From positions 186,001-250,000 of the forward strand of contig CAXIWQ010000254.1 in the NCBI GenBank assembly GCA_964036275.1: a stretch of DNA of 64,000 nucleotides. Direction: 5' to 3'. Each line of letters starts with the position of its first letter. Position 1 is the stretch's first letter. Source of the stretch: Litoditis marina (taxonomy: Eukaryota > Nematoda > Chromadorea > Rhabditida > Rhabditidae). The notes beneath the pieces were generated by a model that was given only the letters and a program-made list of their open reading frames with translations, was not told the origin of the DNA and did not search any database. The position numbers were made by a program, and so were the translations under genes. Below, piece by piece: positions 37,610 to 52,000 of the stretch.

Positions 37610-40600
37610 CCATAGGATATAAAGTCGTATTAGGTTTTTGTAGCCATGAGCAACAGACTTGATAGCCGTATAAACTTTTTTCTGTAGCTGCAAGGCAAAG
37701 AGTCGATAACCGCGTTATATCGTATTTTGTGGCTGTGTGCCACAGAATAGATAGTTGTATTGGGTTTTTCTAGCTGGGAGCAACATACTTGATAGCCATA
37801 TAAACTTTTTTCTGTAGCTGCACGGCAAAGAGTCAATAACCGCGTTAATTTGTCTTTTGTGGCTGTGCGCCACAGAATATAAAGTCGTATTAGGTTTTTG
37901 TAGCTGGGAGCAACATACTTAATAGCCGTATAAACTTTTTTTCTGTAGCTGCAAGGCAAAGAGGTAATAACCGCGTTAATTTGTCTTTTGTGGCTGTGCG
38001 CCACAGAATATAAAGTCGTATTAGGTTTTTGTAGCTGGGAGCAACAGATTTGATAACCGTATGAAATGTTCTCTGTAACTGCAAGGCAAAGAGTCAATAA
38101 CCGCGTTAATTTGTATTTTGTGGCTGTGCGCCACAGAATATAAAGTCGTATTATGTTTTTGTAGCTGGGAGCAACAAACTTGATAGCCGTATGAATTTTT
38201 CTCTGTAGCTGCAAGCCAACAAGTCGATAACCGCGATAATTTGTATTTTGTGGCTGTGCGCCACAGAATAGATTGTCGTATTAGGTTTTTGTAGCTGGGA
38301 GCAACAGATTTGATAGCCGTATGAACTGTTCTCTGTAGCTGCAAGGCAAAGAGTCAATAACCGCGTTAATTTGTCTTTTGTGGCTGTGCGCCACAGAATA
38401 TAAAGTCGTATTGGGTTTTTCTAGCTGGGAGCAACATACTTGATAGCCATATAAACTTTTTTCTGTAGCTGCACGGCAAAGAGTCAATAACCGCGTTAAT
38501 TTGTCTTTTGTGGCTGTGCGCCACAGAATATAAAGTCGTATTAGGTTTTTGTAGCTGGGAGCAACAGACTTGATAGCCGTACAAACTTTTTTTCTGTAGC
38601 TGCAAGGCAAAGAGGTAATAACCGCGTTAATTTGTCTTTTGTGGCTGTGCGCCACAGAATAGATTGTCGTATCAGGTTTTTGTAGCTGGGAGCAACAGAC
38701 TTGATAGCCGTATGAACTTTTCTCTGTAGCTGCAAGCCAACAAGTCGATAACCGCGATAATTCGTATTTTGTGGCTGTGCGCCACAGAATAGATTGTCGT
38801 ATTAGGTTTTTGTAGCTGGGAGCAACAGATTTGATAGCCGTATGAACTGTTCTTTGTAGCTGCAAGGCAAAGAGTCGATAACCGCGTTAATTCGTATTTT
38901 GTGGCTGTGCGCCACAGAATAGATAGTCGTATTAGGTTTTTGTAGCTGGGAGCAACATATTTGATAGCCGTATAACCTTTTTTCTGTAGCTGCACGGCAA
39001 AGAGTCAATAACCGCGTTAATTTGTCTTTTGTGGCTGTGCGCCACAGAATATAAAGTCGTATTAGGTTTTTGTAGCTGGGAGCAACAGACTTGATAGCCG
39101 TATGAACTTTTTTCTGTAGCTGCAAGGCAAAGAGGTAATAACCGCGTTAATTTGTCTTTTGTGGCTGTGCGCCACAGAATAGATTGTCGTATCAGGTTTT
39201 TGTAGCTGGGAGCAACAGACTTGATAGCCGTATGAACTTTTTTCTGTAGCTGCAAGGCAAAGAGGTAATAACCGCGTTAATTTGTCTTTTGTGGCTGTGC
39301 GCCATAGGATATAAAGTCGTATTAGGTTTTTGTAGCCATGAGCAACAGACTTGATAGCCGTATAAACTTTTTTCTGTAGCTGCAAGGCAAAGAGTCGATA
39401 ACCGCGTTATATCGTAATTTTTGGCTGTGTGCCACAGAATAGATAGTTGTATTGGGTTTTTCTAGCTGGGAGCAACATACTTGATAGCCATATAAACTTT
39501 TTTCTGTAGCTGCACGGCAAAGAGTCAATAACCGCGTTAATTTGTCTTTTGTGGCTGTGCGCCACAGAATATAAAGTCGTATTAGGTTTTTGTAGCTGGG
39601 AGCAACATACTTGATAGCCGTATAAACTTTTTTTCTGTAGCTGCAAGGCAAAGAGGTAATAACCGCGTTAATTTGTCTTTTGTGGCTGTGCGCCACAGAA
39701 TATAAAGTCGTATTAGGTTTTTGTAGCTGGGAGCAACAGATTTGATAGCCGTATGAAATGTTCTCTGTAACTGCAAGGCAAAGAGTCAATAACCGCGTTA
39801 ATTTGTATTTTGTGGCTGTGCGCCACAGAATATAAAGTCGTATTATGTTTTTGTAGTTGGAAGCAACAGACTTGATAGCCGTATGATTTTTTTTTTTGTA
39901 GCTGCAAGTCAAAATGTCAATAACCGCGTTAATTCGTCTTTGTGGCTGTGCGCCTCAGAATAGATTGTCGTATTAGGTTTTTGTAGCTGGGAGCAACAGA
40001 TTTGATAGCCGTATGAAATGTTCTCTGTAACTGCGAGGCAAAGAGTCAATAACCGCGTTAATTCGTCTTTTGTGGCTGTGCGCCACAGAATATATAGTCG
40101 TATTAGGTTTTTGTAGCTGGGAGCAACAAACTTGATAGCCGTATGAACTTTTTTCTGTAGCTGCAAGGCAAAGAGGTAATAACCGCGTTAATTTGTCTTT
40201 TGTGGCTGTGCGCCACAGAATAGATTGTCGTATCAGGTTTTTGTAGCTGGGAGCAACAGACTTGATAGCCGTATGAACTTTTTTCTGTAGCTGCAAGGCA
40301 AAGAGGTAATAACCGCGTTAATTTGTCTTTTGTGGCTGTGCGCCATAGGATATAAAGTCGTATTAGGTTTTTGTAGCCATGAGCAACAGACTTGATAGCC
40401 GTATAAACTTTTTTCTGTAGCTGCAAGGCAAAGAGTCGATAACCGCGTTATATCGTAATTTTTGGCTGTGTGCCACAGAATAGATAGTTGTATTGGGTTT
40501 TTCTAGCTGGGAGCAACATACTTGATAGCCATATAAACTTTTTTCTGTAGCTGCACGGCAAAGAGTCAATAACCGCGTTAATTTGTCTTTTGTGGCTGTG

Positions 40601-43600
40601 CGCCACAGAATATAAAGTCGTATTAGGTTTTTGTAGCTGGGAGCAACATACTTGATAGCCGTATAAACTTTTTTTCTGTAGCTGCAAGGCAAAGAGGTAA
40701 TAACCGCGTTAATTTGTCTTTTGTGGCTGTGCGCCACAGAATATAAAGTCGTATTAGGTTTTTGTAGCTGGGAGCAACAGATTTGATAGCCGTATGAAAT
40801 GTTCTCTGTAACTGCAAGGCAAAGAGTCAATAACCGCGTTAATTTGTATTTTGTGGCTGTGCGCCACAGAATATAAAGTCGTATTATGTTTTTGTAGTTG
40901 GAAGCAACAGACTTGATAGCCGTATGATTTTTTTTTTTGTAGCTGCAAGTCAAAATGTCAATAACCGCGTTAATTCGTCTTTGTGGCTGTGCGCCTCAGA
41001 ATAGATTGTCGTATTAGGTTTTTGTAGCTGGGAGCAACAGATTTGATAGCCGTATGAAATGTTCTCTGTAACTGCGAGGCAAAGAGTCAATAACCGCGTT
41101 AATTCGTCTTTTGTGGCTGTGCGCCACAGAATATATAGTCGTATTAGGTTTTTGTAGCTGGGAGCAACAAACTTGATAGCCGTATGAACTTTTCTCTGTA
41201 GCTGCAAGCCAACAAGTCGATAACCGCGATAATTTGTATTTTGTGGCTGTGCGCCACAGAATAGATTGTCGTATTAGGTTTTTGTAGCTGGGAGCAACAT
41301 ATTTGATAGCCGTATGAACTGTTCTCTGTAGCTGCAAGGCAAAGAGTCGATAACCGCGTCAATTCGTATTTTGTGGCTGTGCGCCACAGAATAGATAGTC
41401 GTATTAGATTTTTGTAGCTGGGAGCAACATACTTGGTAGCCGTATAACCTTTTTCCTGTAGCTGCACGGCAAAGAGTCAATAACCGCGTTAATTTGTCTT
41501 TTGTGGCTGTGCGCCACAGAATAGATTGTCGTATTAGGTTTTTGTAGCTGGGAGCAACAGATTTGATAGCCGTATGAAATATTCTCTGTAACTGCGAGGC
41601 AAAGAGTCAATAACCGCGTTAATTCTTCTTTTGTGGCTGTGCGCCACAGAATATATAGTCGTATTAGGTTTTTGTAGCTGGGAGCAACAGACTTGATAGC
41701 CGTATGAACTGTTCTCTGTAGCTGCAAGGCAAAGAGTCGATAACCGCGTTAATTTGTCTTTTGTAACTGTGCGCCACAGAATATAGAGTCGTATTAGGTT
41801 TTCGTAGCTGGGAGCAACAGACTTGATAGCCGTATGAATTTTTTTCTGTAGCTGCAAGGCAAAGAGGTAATAACCGCGTTAATTTGTCTTTTGTGGCTGT
41901 GCGCCACAGAATAGATTGTCGTATCAGGTTTTTGTAGCTGGGAGCAACAGACTTGATAGCCGTATGAACTTTTCTCTGTAGCTGCAAGCCAACAAGTCGA
42001 TAACCGCGATAATTCGTATTTTGTGGCTGTGCGCCACAGAATAGATAGTCGTATTAGGTTTTTATAGCTGGGAGCAACATATTTGATAGCCGTATAACCT
42101 TTTTCCTGTAGCTGCACGGCAAAGAGTCAATAACCGCGTTAATTTGTCTTTTGTGGCTGTGCGCCACAGACTATAAAGTCGTATTAGGTTTTTGTAGCTG
42201 GGAGCAACAGACTTGATAGCCGTATGAACTTTTTTCTGTAGCTGCAAGGCAAAGAGGAAATAACCGCGTTAATTTGTTTTTTTGTGGCTGTGCGCCACAG
42301 AATAGATTTCGTATCAGGTTTTTGTAGCTGGGAGCAACAGACTTGATAGCCGTATGAACTTTTTTCTGTAGCTGCAAGGCAAAGAGGTAATAACCGCGTT
42401 AATTTGTCTTTTGTGGCTGTGCGCCACAGAATAGATTGTCGTATCAGGTTTTTGTAGCTGGGAGCAACAGACTTGATAGCCGTATGAACTTTTTTCTGTA
42501 GCTGCAAGGCAAAGAGGTAATAACCGCGTTAATTTGTCTTTTGTGGCTGTGCGCCATAGGATATAAAGTCGTATTAGGTTTTTGTAGCCATGAGCAACAG
42601 ACTTGATAGCCGTATAAACTTTTTTTTGTAGCTGCAAGGCAAAGAGTCGATAACCGCGTTATATCGTATTTTGTGGCTGTGTGCCACAGAATAGATAGTT
42701 GTATTGGGTTTTTCTAGCTGGGAGCAACATACTTGATAGCCATATAAACTTTTTTCTGTAGCTGCACGGCAAAGAGTCAATAACCGCGTTAATTTGTCTT
42801 TTGTGGCTGTGCGCCACAGAATATAAAGTCGTATTAGGTTTTTGTAGCTGGGAGCAACAGACTTGATAGCCGTATAAACTTTTTTTTCTGTAGCTGCAAG
42901 GCAAAGAGATAATAACCGCGTTAATTTGTCTTTTGTGGCTGTGCGCCACAGAATATAAAGTCGTATTAGGTTTTTGTAGCTGGGAGCAACAGATTTGATA
43001 GCCGTATGAAATGTTCTCTGTAACTGCAAGGCAAAGAGTCAATAACCGCGTTAATTTGTATTTTGTGGCTGTGCGCCACAGAATATAAAGTCGTATTATG
43101 TTTTTGTAGTTGGAAGCAACAGACTTGATAGCCGTATGATTTTTTTTTTGTAGCTGCAAGTCAAAATGTCAATAACCGCGTTAATTCGTCTTTGTGGCTG
43201 TGCGCCACAGAATAGATTGTCGTATTAGGTTTTTGTAGCTGGGAGCAACAGATTTGATAGCCGTATGAAATGTTCTCTGTAACTGCGAGGCAAAGAGTCA
43301 ATAACCGCGTTAATTCGTCTTTTGTGGCTGTGCGCCACAGAATATATAGTCGTATTAGGTTTTTGTAGCTGGGAGCAACAGACTTGATAGCCGTATGAAC
43401 TTTTCTCTGTAGCTGCAAGCCAACAAGTCGATAACCGCGATAATTTGTATTTTCTGGCTGTGCGCCACAGAATAGATTGTCGTATTAGGTTTTTGTAGCT
43501 GGGAGCAACAGATTTGATAGCCGTATGAACTGTTCTCTGTAGCTGCAAGGCAAAGAGTCGATAACCGCGTCAATTCGTATTTTGTGGCTGTGCGCCACAG

Positions 43601-46147
43601 AATAGATAGTCGGATTAGGTTTTTGTAGCTGGGAGCAACATACTTGGTAGCCGTATAACCTTTTTCCTGTAGCTGCACGGCAAAGAGTCAATAACCGCGT
43701 TAATTTGTCTTTTGTGGCTGTGCGCCACAGAATATGAAGTCGTATTAGGTTTTTGTAGCTGGGAGCAACAGACTTGATGGCCGTATGAACTTTTTTCTGT
43801 AGCTGCAAGGCAAAGAAGTAATAACCGCGTTAATTTGTCTTTTGTGGCTGTGCGCCACAGAATATATTGTCGTATCAGGTTTTTGTAGCTGGGAGCAACA
43901 GACTTGATAGCCGTATGAATTTTTTTCTGTAGCTGCAAGGCAAAGAGGTAATAACCGCGTTAATTTGTCTTTTGTGGCTGTGCGCCATAGGATATAAAGT
44001 CGTATTAGGTTTTTGTAGCCATGAGCAACAGACTTGATAGCCGTATAAACTTTTTTTTGTAGCTGCAAGGCAAAGAGTCGATAACCGCGTTATATCGTAT
44101 TTTGTGGCTGTGTGCCACAGAATAGATAGTTGTATTGGGTTTTTCTAGCTGGGAGCAACATACTTGATAGCCATATAAACTTTTTTCTGTAGCTGCACGG
44201 CAAAGAGTCAATAACCGCGTTAATTTGTCTTTTGTGGCTGTGCGCCACAGAATATAAAGTCGTATTAGGTTTTTGTAGCTGGGAGCAACAGACTTGATAG
44301 CCGTATAAACTTTTTTACTTATTAGGTTTTTGCAACATTAGCAACAGTATTAGGTTTTTGTAGCTGGGAGCAACGGACTTGATAGCCGTATAAACTTTTT
44401 TTCTGTAGCTGCAAGGCAAAGAGATAATAACCGCGTTAATTTGTCTTTTGTGGCTGTGCGCCACAGAATATAAAGTCGTATTAGGTTTTTGTAGCTGGGA
44501 GCAACAGATTTGATAGCCGTATGAAATGTTCTCTGTAACTGCAAGGCAAAGAGTCAATAACCGCGTTAATTTGTATTTTGTGGCTGTGCGCCACAGAATA
44601 TAAAGTCGTATTATGTTTTTGTAGTTGGAAGCAACAGACTTGATAGCCGTAATTTTTTTTTTGTAGCTGCAAGTCAAAATGTCAATAACCGCGTTAATTC
44701 GTCTTTGTGGCTGTGCGCCACAGAATAGATTGTCGTATTAGGTTTTTGTAGCTGGGAGCAACAGATTTGATAGCCGTATGAAATGTTCTCTGTAACTGCG
44801 AGGCAAAGAGTCAATAACCGCGTTAATTTGTCTTTTGTGGCTGTGCGCCACAGAATATATAGTCGTATTAGGTTTTTGTAGCTGGGAGCAACAGACTTGA
44901 TAGCCGTATGAACTTTTCTCTGTAGCTGCAAGCCAACAAGTCGATAACCGCGATAATTTGTATTTTCTGGCTGTGCGCCACAGAATAGATTGTCGTATTA
45001 GGTTTTTGTAGCTGGGAGCAACAGATTTGATAGCCGTATGAACTGTTCTCTGTAGCTGCAAGGCAAAGAGTCGATAACCGCGTCAATTCGTATTTTGTGG
45101 CTGTGCGCCACAGAATAGATAGTCGTATTAGGTTTTTGTAGCTGGGAGCAACATACTTGGTAGCCGTATAACCTTTTTCCTGTAGCTGCACGGCAAAGAG
45201 TCAATAACCGCGTTAATTTGTCTTTTGTGGCTGTGCGCCACAGAATATGAAGTCGTATTAGGTTTTTGTAGCTGGGAGCAACAGACTTGATGGCCGTATG
45301 AACTTTTTTCTGTAGCTGCAAGGCAAAGAAGTAATAACCGCGTTAATTTGTCTTTTGTGGCTGTGCGCCACAGAATATATTGTCGTATCAGGTTTTTGTA
45401 GCTGGGAGCAACAGACTTGATAGCCGTATGAACTTTTCTCTGTAGCTGCAAGCCAACAAGTCGATAACCGCGATATTTCGTGTTTTGTGGCTGTGCGCCA
45501 CAGAATAGATTGTCGTATTAGGTTTTTGTAGCTGGGAGCGACAGATTTGATAGCCGTATGAACTGTTCTCTGTAGCTGCAAGCCAAAGAGACGATAACCG
45601 CGTTAATTCGTATTTTGTGGCTGTGCGCCACATAATAGATAGTCGTATTAGGTTTTTGTATCTGGGAGCAACAGACTTGATAGCCGTATGAACTGTTCTC
45701 TGTAGTTGCAAGGCAAAGAGTCGATAACCGCGTTAATTCGTATTTTGTGGCTGTGCGCCACAGAATAGATTGTCGTATTAGGTTTTTGTAGCTGGGAGCA
45801 ACATACTCGATAGCCGTATAAACTTTTTTATATAGCTGCACGGTAAAGAGTCAATAACCGCGTTAATTTGTCTTTTGTGGCTGTGCGCCACAGAATAGTA
45901 AGTCGTATTAGGTTTTTGTAGCTGGGAGCAACAGACTTGATAGCCGTATAAACTTTTTTCTGTAGCTGCAAGGCAAAGAGTCAATAACCGCGTTAATTCG
46001 TCTTTTGTGGCTGTGTGCCACAGAAAAGATAGTTGTATTTGGTTTTTCTAGCTGGGAGCAACGTACTTGATAGCCGTATGAACTTTTTTTTGTAGCTGCA
46101 AGGCAAAGAGTCAATAACCGCGTTAATTTGTCTTTTGTGGCTGTGCG
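37610..46147 (+). repeat. Super-higher-order unit, copy 3 (8,538 bp)
   Basis: Markers at 37,610, 39,302, 40,343, 42,554 and 43,985. The end is placed at 46,148, where the matching monomer has a relative of the marker (GTAGCCAGGAGCAAC near 46,178). It contains an extra tandem 8-mer of 1,041 bp (39,302-40,342 repeated at 40,343). About 40,950-42,500 matches about 24,355-25,900 in copy 1 at an offset of 16,595 bp. It is noncoding satellite throughout. Confidence 0.82.
44317..44347 (+). repeat. Out-of-register rearranged monomer segment, copy b
   Basis: Identical to the segment at 28,630-28,660, 15,687 bp upstream, with the same flanks including AGCAACGGACTTG. It was copied together with its surrounding super-unit. 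Confidence 0.85.
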
Positions 46148-49027
46148 CCACAGAACATAAAGTCGTATTAGGTTTTTGTAGCCAGGAGCAACAGACTTGA
46201 TAGCCGTATAAACTTTTTTCTGTAGCTGCAAGGCAAAGAGTCGATAACCGCGTTAATTCGTAATTTGTGGCTGTGTGCCACAGAAAAGATAGTTGTATTG
46301 GGTTTTTCGAGCTGGGAGCAACATACTTGATAGCCGTATGAACTTTTTTTGTAGCTGCAAGGCAAAGAGTCAATAACCGCGTTAATTTGTCTTTTGTGGC
46401 TGTGCGCCACAGAACATAAAGTCGTATTAGGTTTTTCTAGCTGGGAGCAACATACTTGATAGCCGTATACACTTTTTTCTGTAGCTGCAAGGCAAAGAGT
46501 CAATAACCGCGTTAATTCGTATTTTGTGGCTGTGTGCCACAGAAAAGATAGTTGTATTAGGTTTTTGTAGTTGGGAGCAACAGACTTGATTGCCGTATGA
46601 GTTTTTTTTCTGTAACTGCAAGCCGAAGAGTCGATAACCGCGTTAATTCGTATTTCGTGGCTGTGCGCCACAGAATAGATAATCGTATTAGGTTTTTGTA
46701 GCTGGGAGCAACAGACTTGATAGCCGTATAAACTTTTTTCTGTAGCTGCAAGGCAAAGAGTCAATAACCGCGTTAATTTGTCTTTTGTGGTTGTGCGCCA
46801 CAGAATATAAAGTCGTATTAGGTTTTTGTAGTTGGGAGCAACAGACTTGATAGCCGTATGATTTTTTTTCTGTAGGTGCAAGGCAAAGAGTCAATAACCG
46901 CGTTAATTTGTATTTGGTGGATGTGCGCCACAAAATAGATTGTCGTATTAGGTTTTTGTAGCTGGGAGCAACAGACTTGATAGCCGTATGAACTTTTTTC
47001 TGTAGCTGCAAGGCAAAGAGTCAATAACCGCGTTAAGTCGTCTTTTGTGGCTGTGCGCCACAGAATATACAGTCGTCTTAGGTTTTTGTATCTGGGAGCA
47101 ACAGACTTGATAGCCGTATGAACTTTTTTCTGTAGCTGCAAGGCAAAGAGTCAATAACCGCGTTAAGTCGTCTTTTGTGGCTGTGCGCCACAGAATATAT
47201 AGTCGTGTTAGGTCTTTGTAGCTGGGAGCAACATACTTGATAGCCGTATAAACTTTTTTTTGTAGCTTTACGGCAAAGAGTCAATAACCGCGTTAATTTG
47301 TCTTTTGTGGCTGTGCGCCACAGAATATGAAGTCGTGTTAGGTCTTTGTAGCTGGGAGCAACATACTTGATAGCCGTATAAACTTTTTTTTGTAGCTTTA
47401 CGGCAAAGAGTCAATAACCGCGTTAATTTGTCCTTTTGTGGCTGTGCGCCACAGAATATGAAGTCGTATTAGGTTTTTGTAGCTGGGAGCAACAGACTTG
47501 ATAGCCGCATAAACTTTTCTCTGTAACTGCAAGCCAAAAAGTCGATAACCGCGTTAATTCGTATTTTGTGGCTGTGCGCCACAGAATAGATTGTCGTATT
47601 AGGTGTTTGTATCTGGGAGCAACAGATTTGATAGCCGCATAAACTTTTCTCTGTAACTGCAAGCCAAAAAGTCGATAACCGCGTTAATTCGTATTTTGTG
47701 GCTGTGCGCCACAGAATAGATTGTCGTATTAGGTGTTTGTATCTGGAGCAACAGATTTGATAGCCGTATGAAATATTCTCTGTAACTGCGAGGCAAAGAG
47801 TCAATAACCGCGTTAATTCGTCTTTTGTGGCTGTGCGCCACAGAATATATAGTCGTATTAGGTTTTTGTAGCTGGGAGCAACAGACTTGATAGCCGTATG
47901 ATTTTTTTTTTGTAGCTGCAAGTCAAAATGTCAATAACCGCGTTAATTCGTCTTTGCGGCTGTGCGCCACAGAATATATTGTCGTATTAGGTTTTTGTAG
48001 CTGGGAGCAACAGATTTGATAGCCGTATGAAATGTTCTCTGTAACTGCGAGGCAAAGAGTCAATAACCGCGTTAATTCGTCTTTTGTGGCTGTGCGCCAC
48101 AGAATATATAGTCGTATTAGGTTTTTGTTGCTGGGAAGCAACAGACTTGATAGCCGTATGAACTTTTCTCTGTAGCTGCAAGCCAACAAGTCGATAACCG
48201 CGATATTTGTTTTTGTGGCTGTGCGCCACAGAATAGATTGTCGTATTAGGTTTTTGTAGCTGGGAGCAACAGATTTGATAGCCGTATGAAATATTCTCTG
48301 TAGCTGCAAGGCAAAGAGTCGATAACCGCGTCAATTCGTATTTTGTGGCTGTGCGCCACAGAATAGATAGTCGTATTAGGTTTTTGTAGCTGGGAGCAAC
48401 AGACTTGATAGCCGCATAAACTTTTCTCTGTAACTGCAAGCCAAAAAGTCGATAACCGCGTTAATTCGTATTTTGTGGCTGTGCGCCACAGAATAGATTG
48501 TCGTCTTAGGTGTTTGTATCTGGGAGCAACAGATTTGATAGCCGTATGAACTTTTATCTTTAACTGCAAGCAAAAAGTCGATAACCGCGTTAATTCGTAT
48601 TTTGTGGCTGTGCGCCACAGAATAGATTGTCGTATTAGGTGTTTGTATCTGGGAGCAACAGATTTGATAGCCGTATGAAATATTCTCTGTAACTGCGAGG
48701 CAAAGAGTCAATAACCGCGTTAATTCGTCTTTTGTGGCTGTGCGCCACAGAATATATAGTCGTATAGGTTTTTGTAGCTGGAGCAACAGACTTGATAGCC
48801 GTATGATTTGTTTTTGTAGCTGCAAGTCAAATGTCAATAACCGCGTTAATTCGTCTTTGTGCTGTGCGCCACAGAATATATTGTCGTATTAGGTTTTTGT
48901 AGCTGGGAGCAACAGATTTGATAGCCGTATGAAATGTTCTCTGTAACTGCGAGGCAAAGAGTCAATAACCGCGTTAATTCGTATTTTGTGGCTGTGCGCC
49001 ACAGAATATACAGTCGTCTTAGGTTTT

Positions 49028-49078
49028 TGTATCTGGGAGCAAAAGGCAAAGAGTCAATAACCGCGTTAAGTCGTCTTT
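49028..49078 (+). repeat. Monomer with a 38-bp internal deletion
   Basis: From the subunit 2 start to the next subunit 1 start is 51 bp instead of 89. The sequence runs GGGAGCAAAAGGCAAAG, so the end of subunit 2 and the start of subunit 3 are missing. No sister copy shares it, and it lies within the indel-rich stretch, so it may be an assembly fault. Confidence 0.75.
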
Positions 49079-52000
49079 TGTGGCTGTGCGCCACAGAATA
49101 TATAGTCGTGTTAGGTCTTTGTAGCTGGGAGCAACATAATTGATAGCCGTACAAACTTTTTTTTGTAGCTTTACGGCAAAGAGTCAATAACCGCGTTAAT
49201 TTGTCTTTTGTGGCTGTGCGCCACAGAATATGAAGTCGTATTAGGTTTTTTGTAGCTGGGAGCAACAGACTTGATAGCCGCATAAACTTTTCTCTGTAAC
49301 TGCAAGCCAAAAAGTCGATAACCGCGTTAATTCGTATTTTGTGGCTGTGCGCCACAGAATAGATTGTCGTATTAGGTTTTTGTTGCTGGGGAGCAACAGA
49401 CTTGATAGCCGTATGAACTTTTCTCTGTAGCTGCAAGCCAACAAGTCGATAACCGCGATAATTTGTTTTTGTGGCTGTGCGCCACAGAATAGATTGTCGT
49501 ATTAGGTTTTCGTAGCTGGGAGCAACAGATTTGATAGCCGTATGAAATATTCTCTGTAGCTGCAAGGCAAAGAGTCGATAACCGCGTCAATTCGTATTTT
49601 GTGGCTGTGCGCCACAGAATAGATAGTCGTATTAGGTTTTTGTAGCTGGGAGCAACAGACTTGATAGCCGCATAAACTTTTCTCTGTAACTGCAAGCCAA
49701 AAAGTCGATAACCGCGTTAATTCGTATTTTTGTGGCTGTGCGCCACAGAATAGATTGTCGTATTAGGTGTTTGTATCTGGGAGCAACAGATTTGATAGCC
49801 GTATGAACTTTTCTCTTTAAACTGCAAGCCAAAAAGTCGATAACCGCGTTAATTCGTATTTTGTGGCTGTGCGCCACAGAATAGATTGTCGTATTAGGTG
49901 TTTGTATCTGGGAGCAACAGATTTGATAGCCGTATGAAATATTCTCTGTAACTGCGAGGCAAAGAGTCAATAACCGCGTTAATTCGTCTTTTGTGGCTGT
50001 GCGCCACAGAATATATAGTCGTATTAGGTTTTGTAGCTGGGAGCAACAGACTTGATAGCCGTATGATTTTTTTTGTAGCTGCAAGTCAAAATGTCAATAA
50101 CCGCGTTAATTCGTCTTTGTGGCTGTGCGCCACAGAATATATTGTCGTATTAGGTTTTTGTAGCTGGGAGCAACAGATTTGATAGCCGTATGAAATGTTC
50201 TCTGTAACTGCGAGGCAAAGAGTCAATAACCGCGTTAATTCGTCTTTTGTGGCTGTGCGCCACAGAATATATAGTCGTATTAGGTTTTTTGTTGCTGGGA
50301 GCAACAGACTTGATAGCCGTATAAACTTTTTTCTGTAGCTGCAAGGCAAAGAGTCAATAACCGCGTTAATTTGTCTTTTGTGGCTGTGCGCCACAGAATA
50401 TGAAGTCGTATTAGGTTTTTGTAGCTGGGAGCAACAGACTTGATAGCCGCATAAACTTTTCTCTGTAACTGCAAGCCAAAAAGTCGATAACCGCGTTAAT
50501 TCGTATTTTGTGGCTGTGCGCCACAGAATAGATTGTCGTATTAGGTTTTTGTTGCTGGGAGCAACAGACTTGATAGCCGTATGAACTTTTCTCTGTAGCT
50601 GCAAGCCAACAAGTCGATAACCGCGATAATTTGTTTTTGTGGCTGTGCGCCACAGAATAGATTGTCGTATTAGGTTTTTGTAGCTGGGAGCAACAGATTT
50701 GATAGCCGTATGAAATATTCTCTGTAGCTGCAAGGCAAAGAGTCGATAACCGCGTCAATTCGTATTTTGTGGCTGTGCGCCACAGAATAGATAGTCGTAT
50801 TAGGTTTTTGTAGCTGGGAGCAACAGACTTGATAGCCGCATAAACTTTTCTCTGTAACTGCAAGCCAAAAAGTCGATAACCGCGTTAATTCGTATTTTGT
50901 GGCTGTGCGCCACAGAATAGATTGTCGTATTAGGTGTTTGTATCTGGGAGCAACAGATTTGATAGCCGTATGAACTTTTCTCTTTAACTGCAAGCCAAAA
51001 AGTCGATAACCGCGTTAATTCGTATTTTGTGGCTGTGCGCCACAGAATAGATTGTCGTATTAGGTGTTTGTATCTGGGAGCAACAGATTTGATAGCCGTA
51101 TGAAATATTCTCTGTAACTGCGAGGCAAAGAGTCAATAACCGCGTTAATTCGTCTTTTGTGGCTGTGCGCCACAGAATATATAGTCGTATTAGGGTTTTT
51201 GTAGCTGGGAGCAACAGACTTGATAGCCGTATGATTTTTTTTGTAGCTGCAAGTCAAAATGTCAATAACCGCGTTAATTCGTCTTTGTGGCTGTGCGCCA
51301 CAGAATATATTGTCGTATTAGGTTTTGTAGCTGGGAGCAACAGATTTGATAGCCGTATGAAATGTTCTCTGTAACTGCGAGGCAAAGAGTCAATAACCGC
51401 GTTAATTCGTCTTTTGTGGCTGTGCGCCACAGAATATATAGTCGTATTAGGTTTTTGTTGCTGGGAGCAACAGACTTGATAGCCGTATAAACTTTTTTCT
51501 GTAGCTGCAAGGCAAAGAGTCAATAACCGCGTTAATTTGTCTTTTGTGGTTGTGCGCCACAGAATATAAAGTCGTATTAGGTTTTTGTAGTTGGGAGCAA
51601 CAGACTTGATAGCCGTATGATTTTTTTTCTGTAGGTGCAAGGCAAAGAGTCAATAACCGCGTTAATTTGTTATTTGGTGGATGTGCGCCACAAAATAGAT
51701 TGTCGTATTAGGTTTTTGTAGCTGGGAGCAACAGACTTGATAGCCGTATGAACTTTTTTCTGTAGCTGCAAGGCAAAGAGTCATAACCGCGTTAAGTCGT
51801 CTTTTGTGGCTGTGCGCCACAGAATATACAGTCGTCTTAGGTTTTTGTATCTGGGAGCAACAGACTTGATAGCCGTATGAACTTTTTTCTGTAGCTGCAA
51901 GGCAAAGAGTCAATAACCGCGTTAAGTCGTCTTTTGTGGCTGTGCGCCACAGAATATATAGTCGTGTTAGGTCTTTGTAGCTGGGAGCAACATACTTGAT

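Noticed and set aside
49028..49078. In-register loss of exactly one 43-bp subunit
   Set aside because: The deletion measures 38 bp and does not join equivalent positions of two subunits, so it does not support subunit-level unequal exchange. It also lies in a suspect stretch of assembly.
48846..49565. Minus-strand frame of about 239 codons, and plus-strand frames near 48,934, 49,991, 51,159 and 53,748
   Set aside because: They appear only in or next to the indel-rich stretch, where one-base gains and losses join frames by chance. The same monomers elsewhere do not keep them open.
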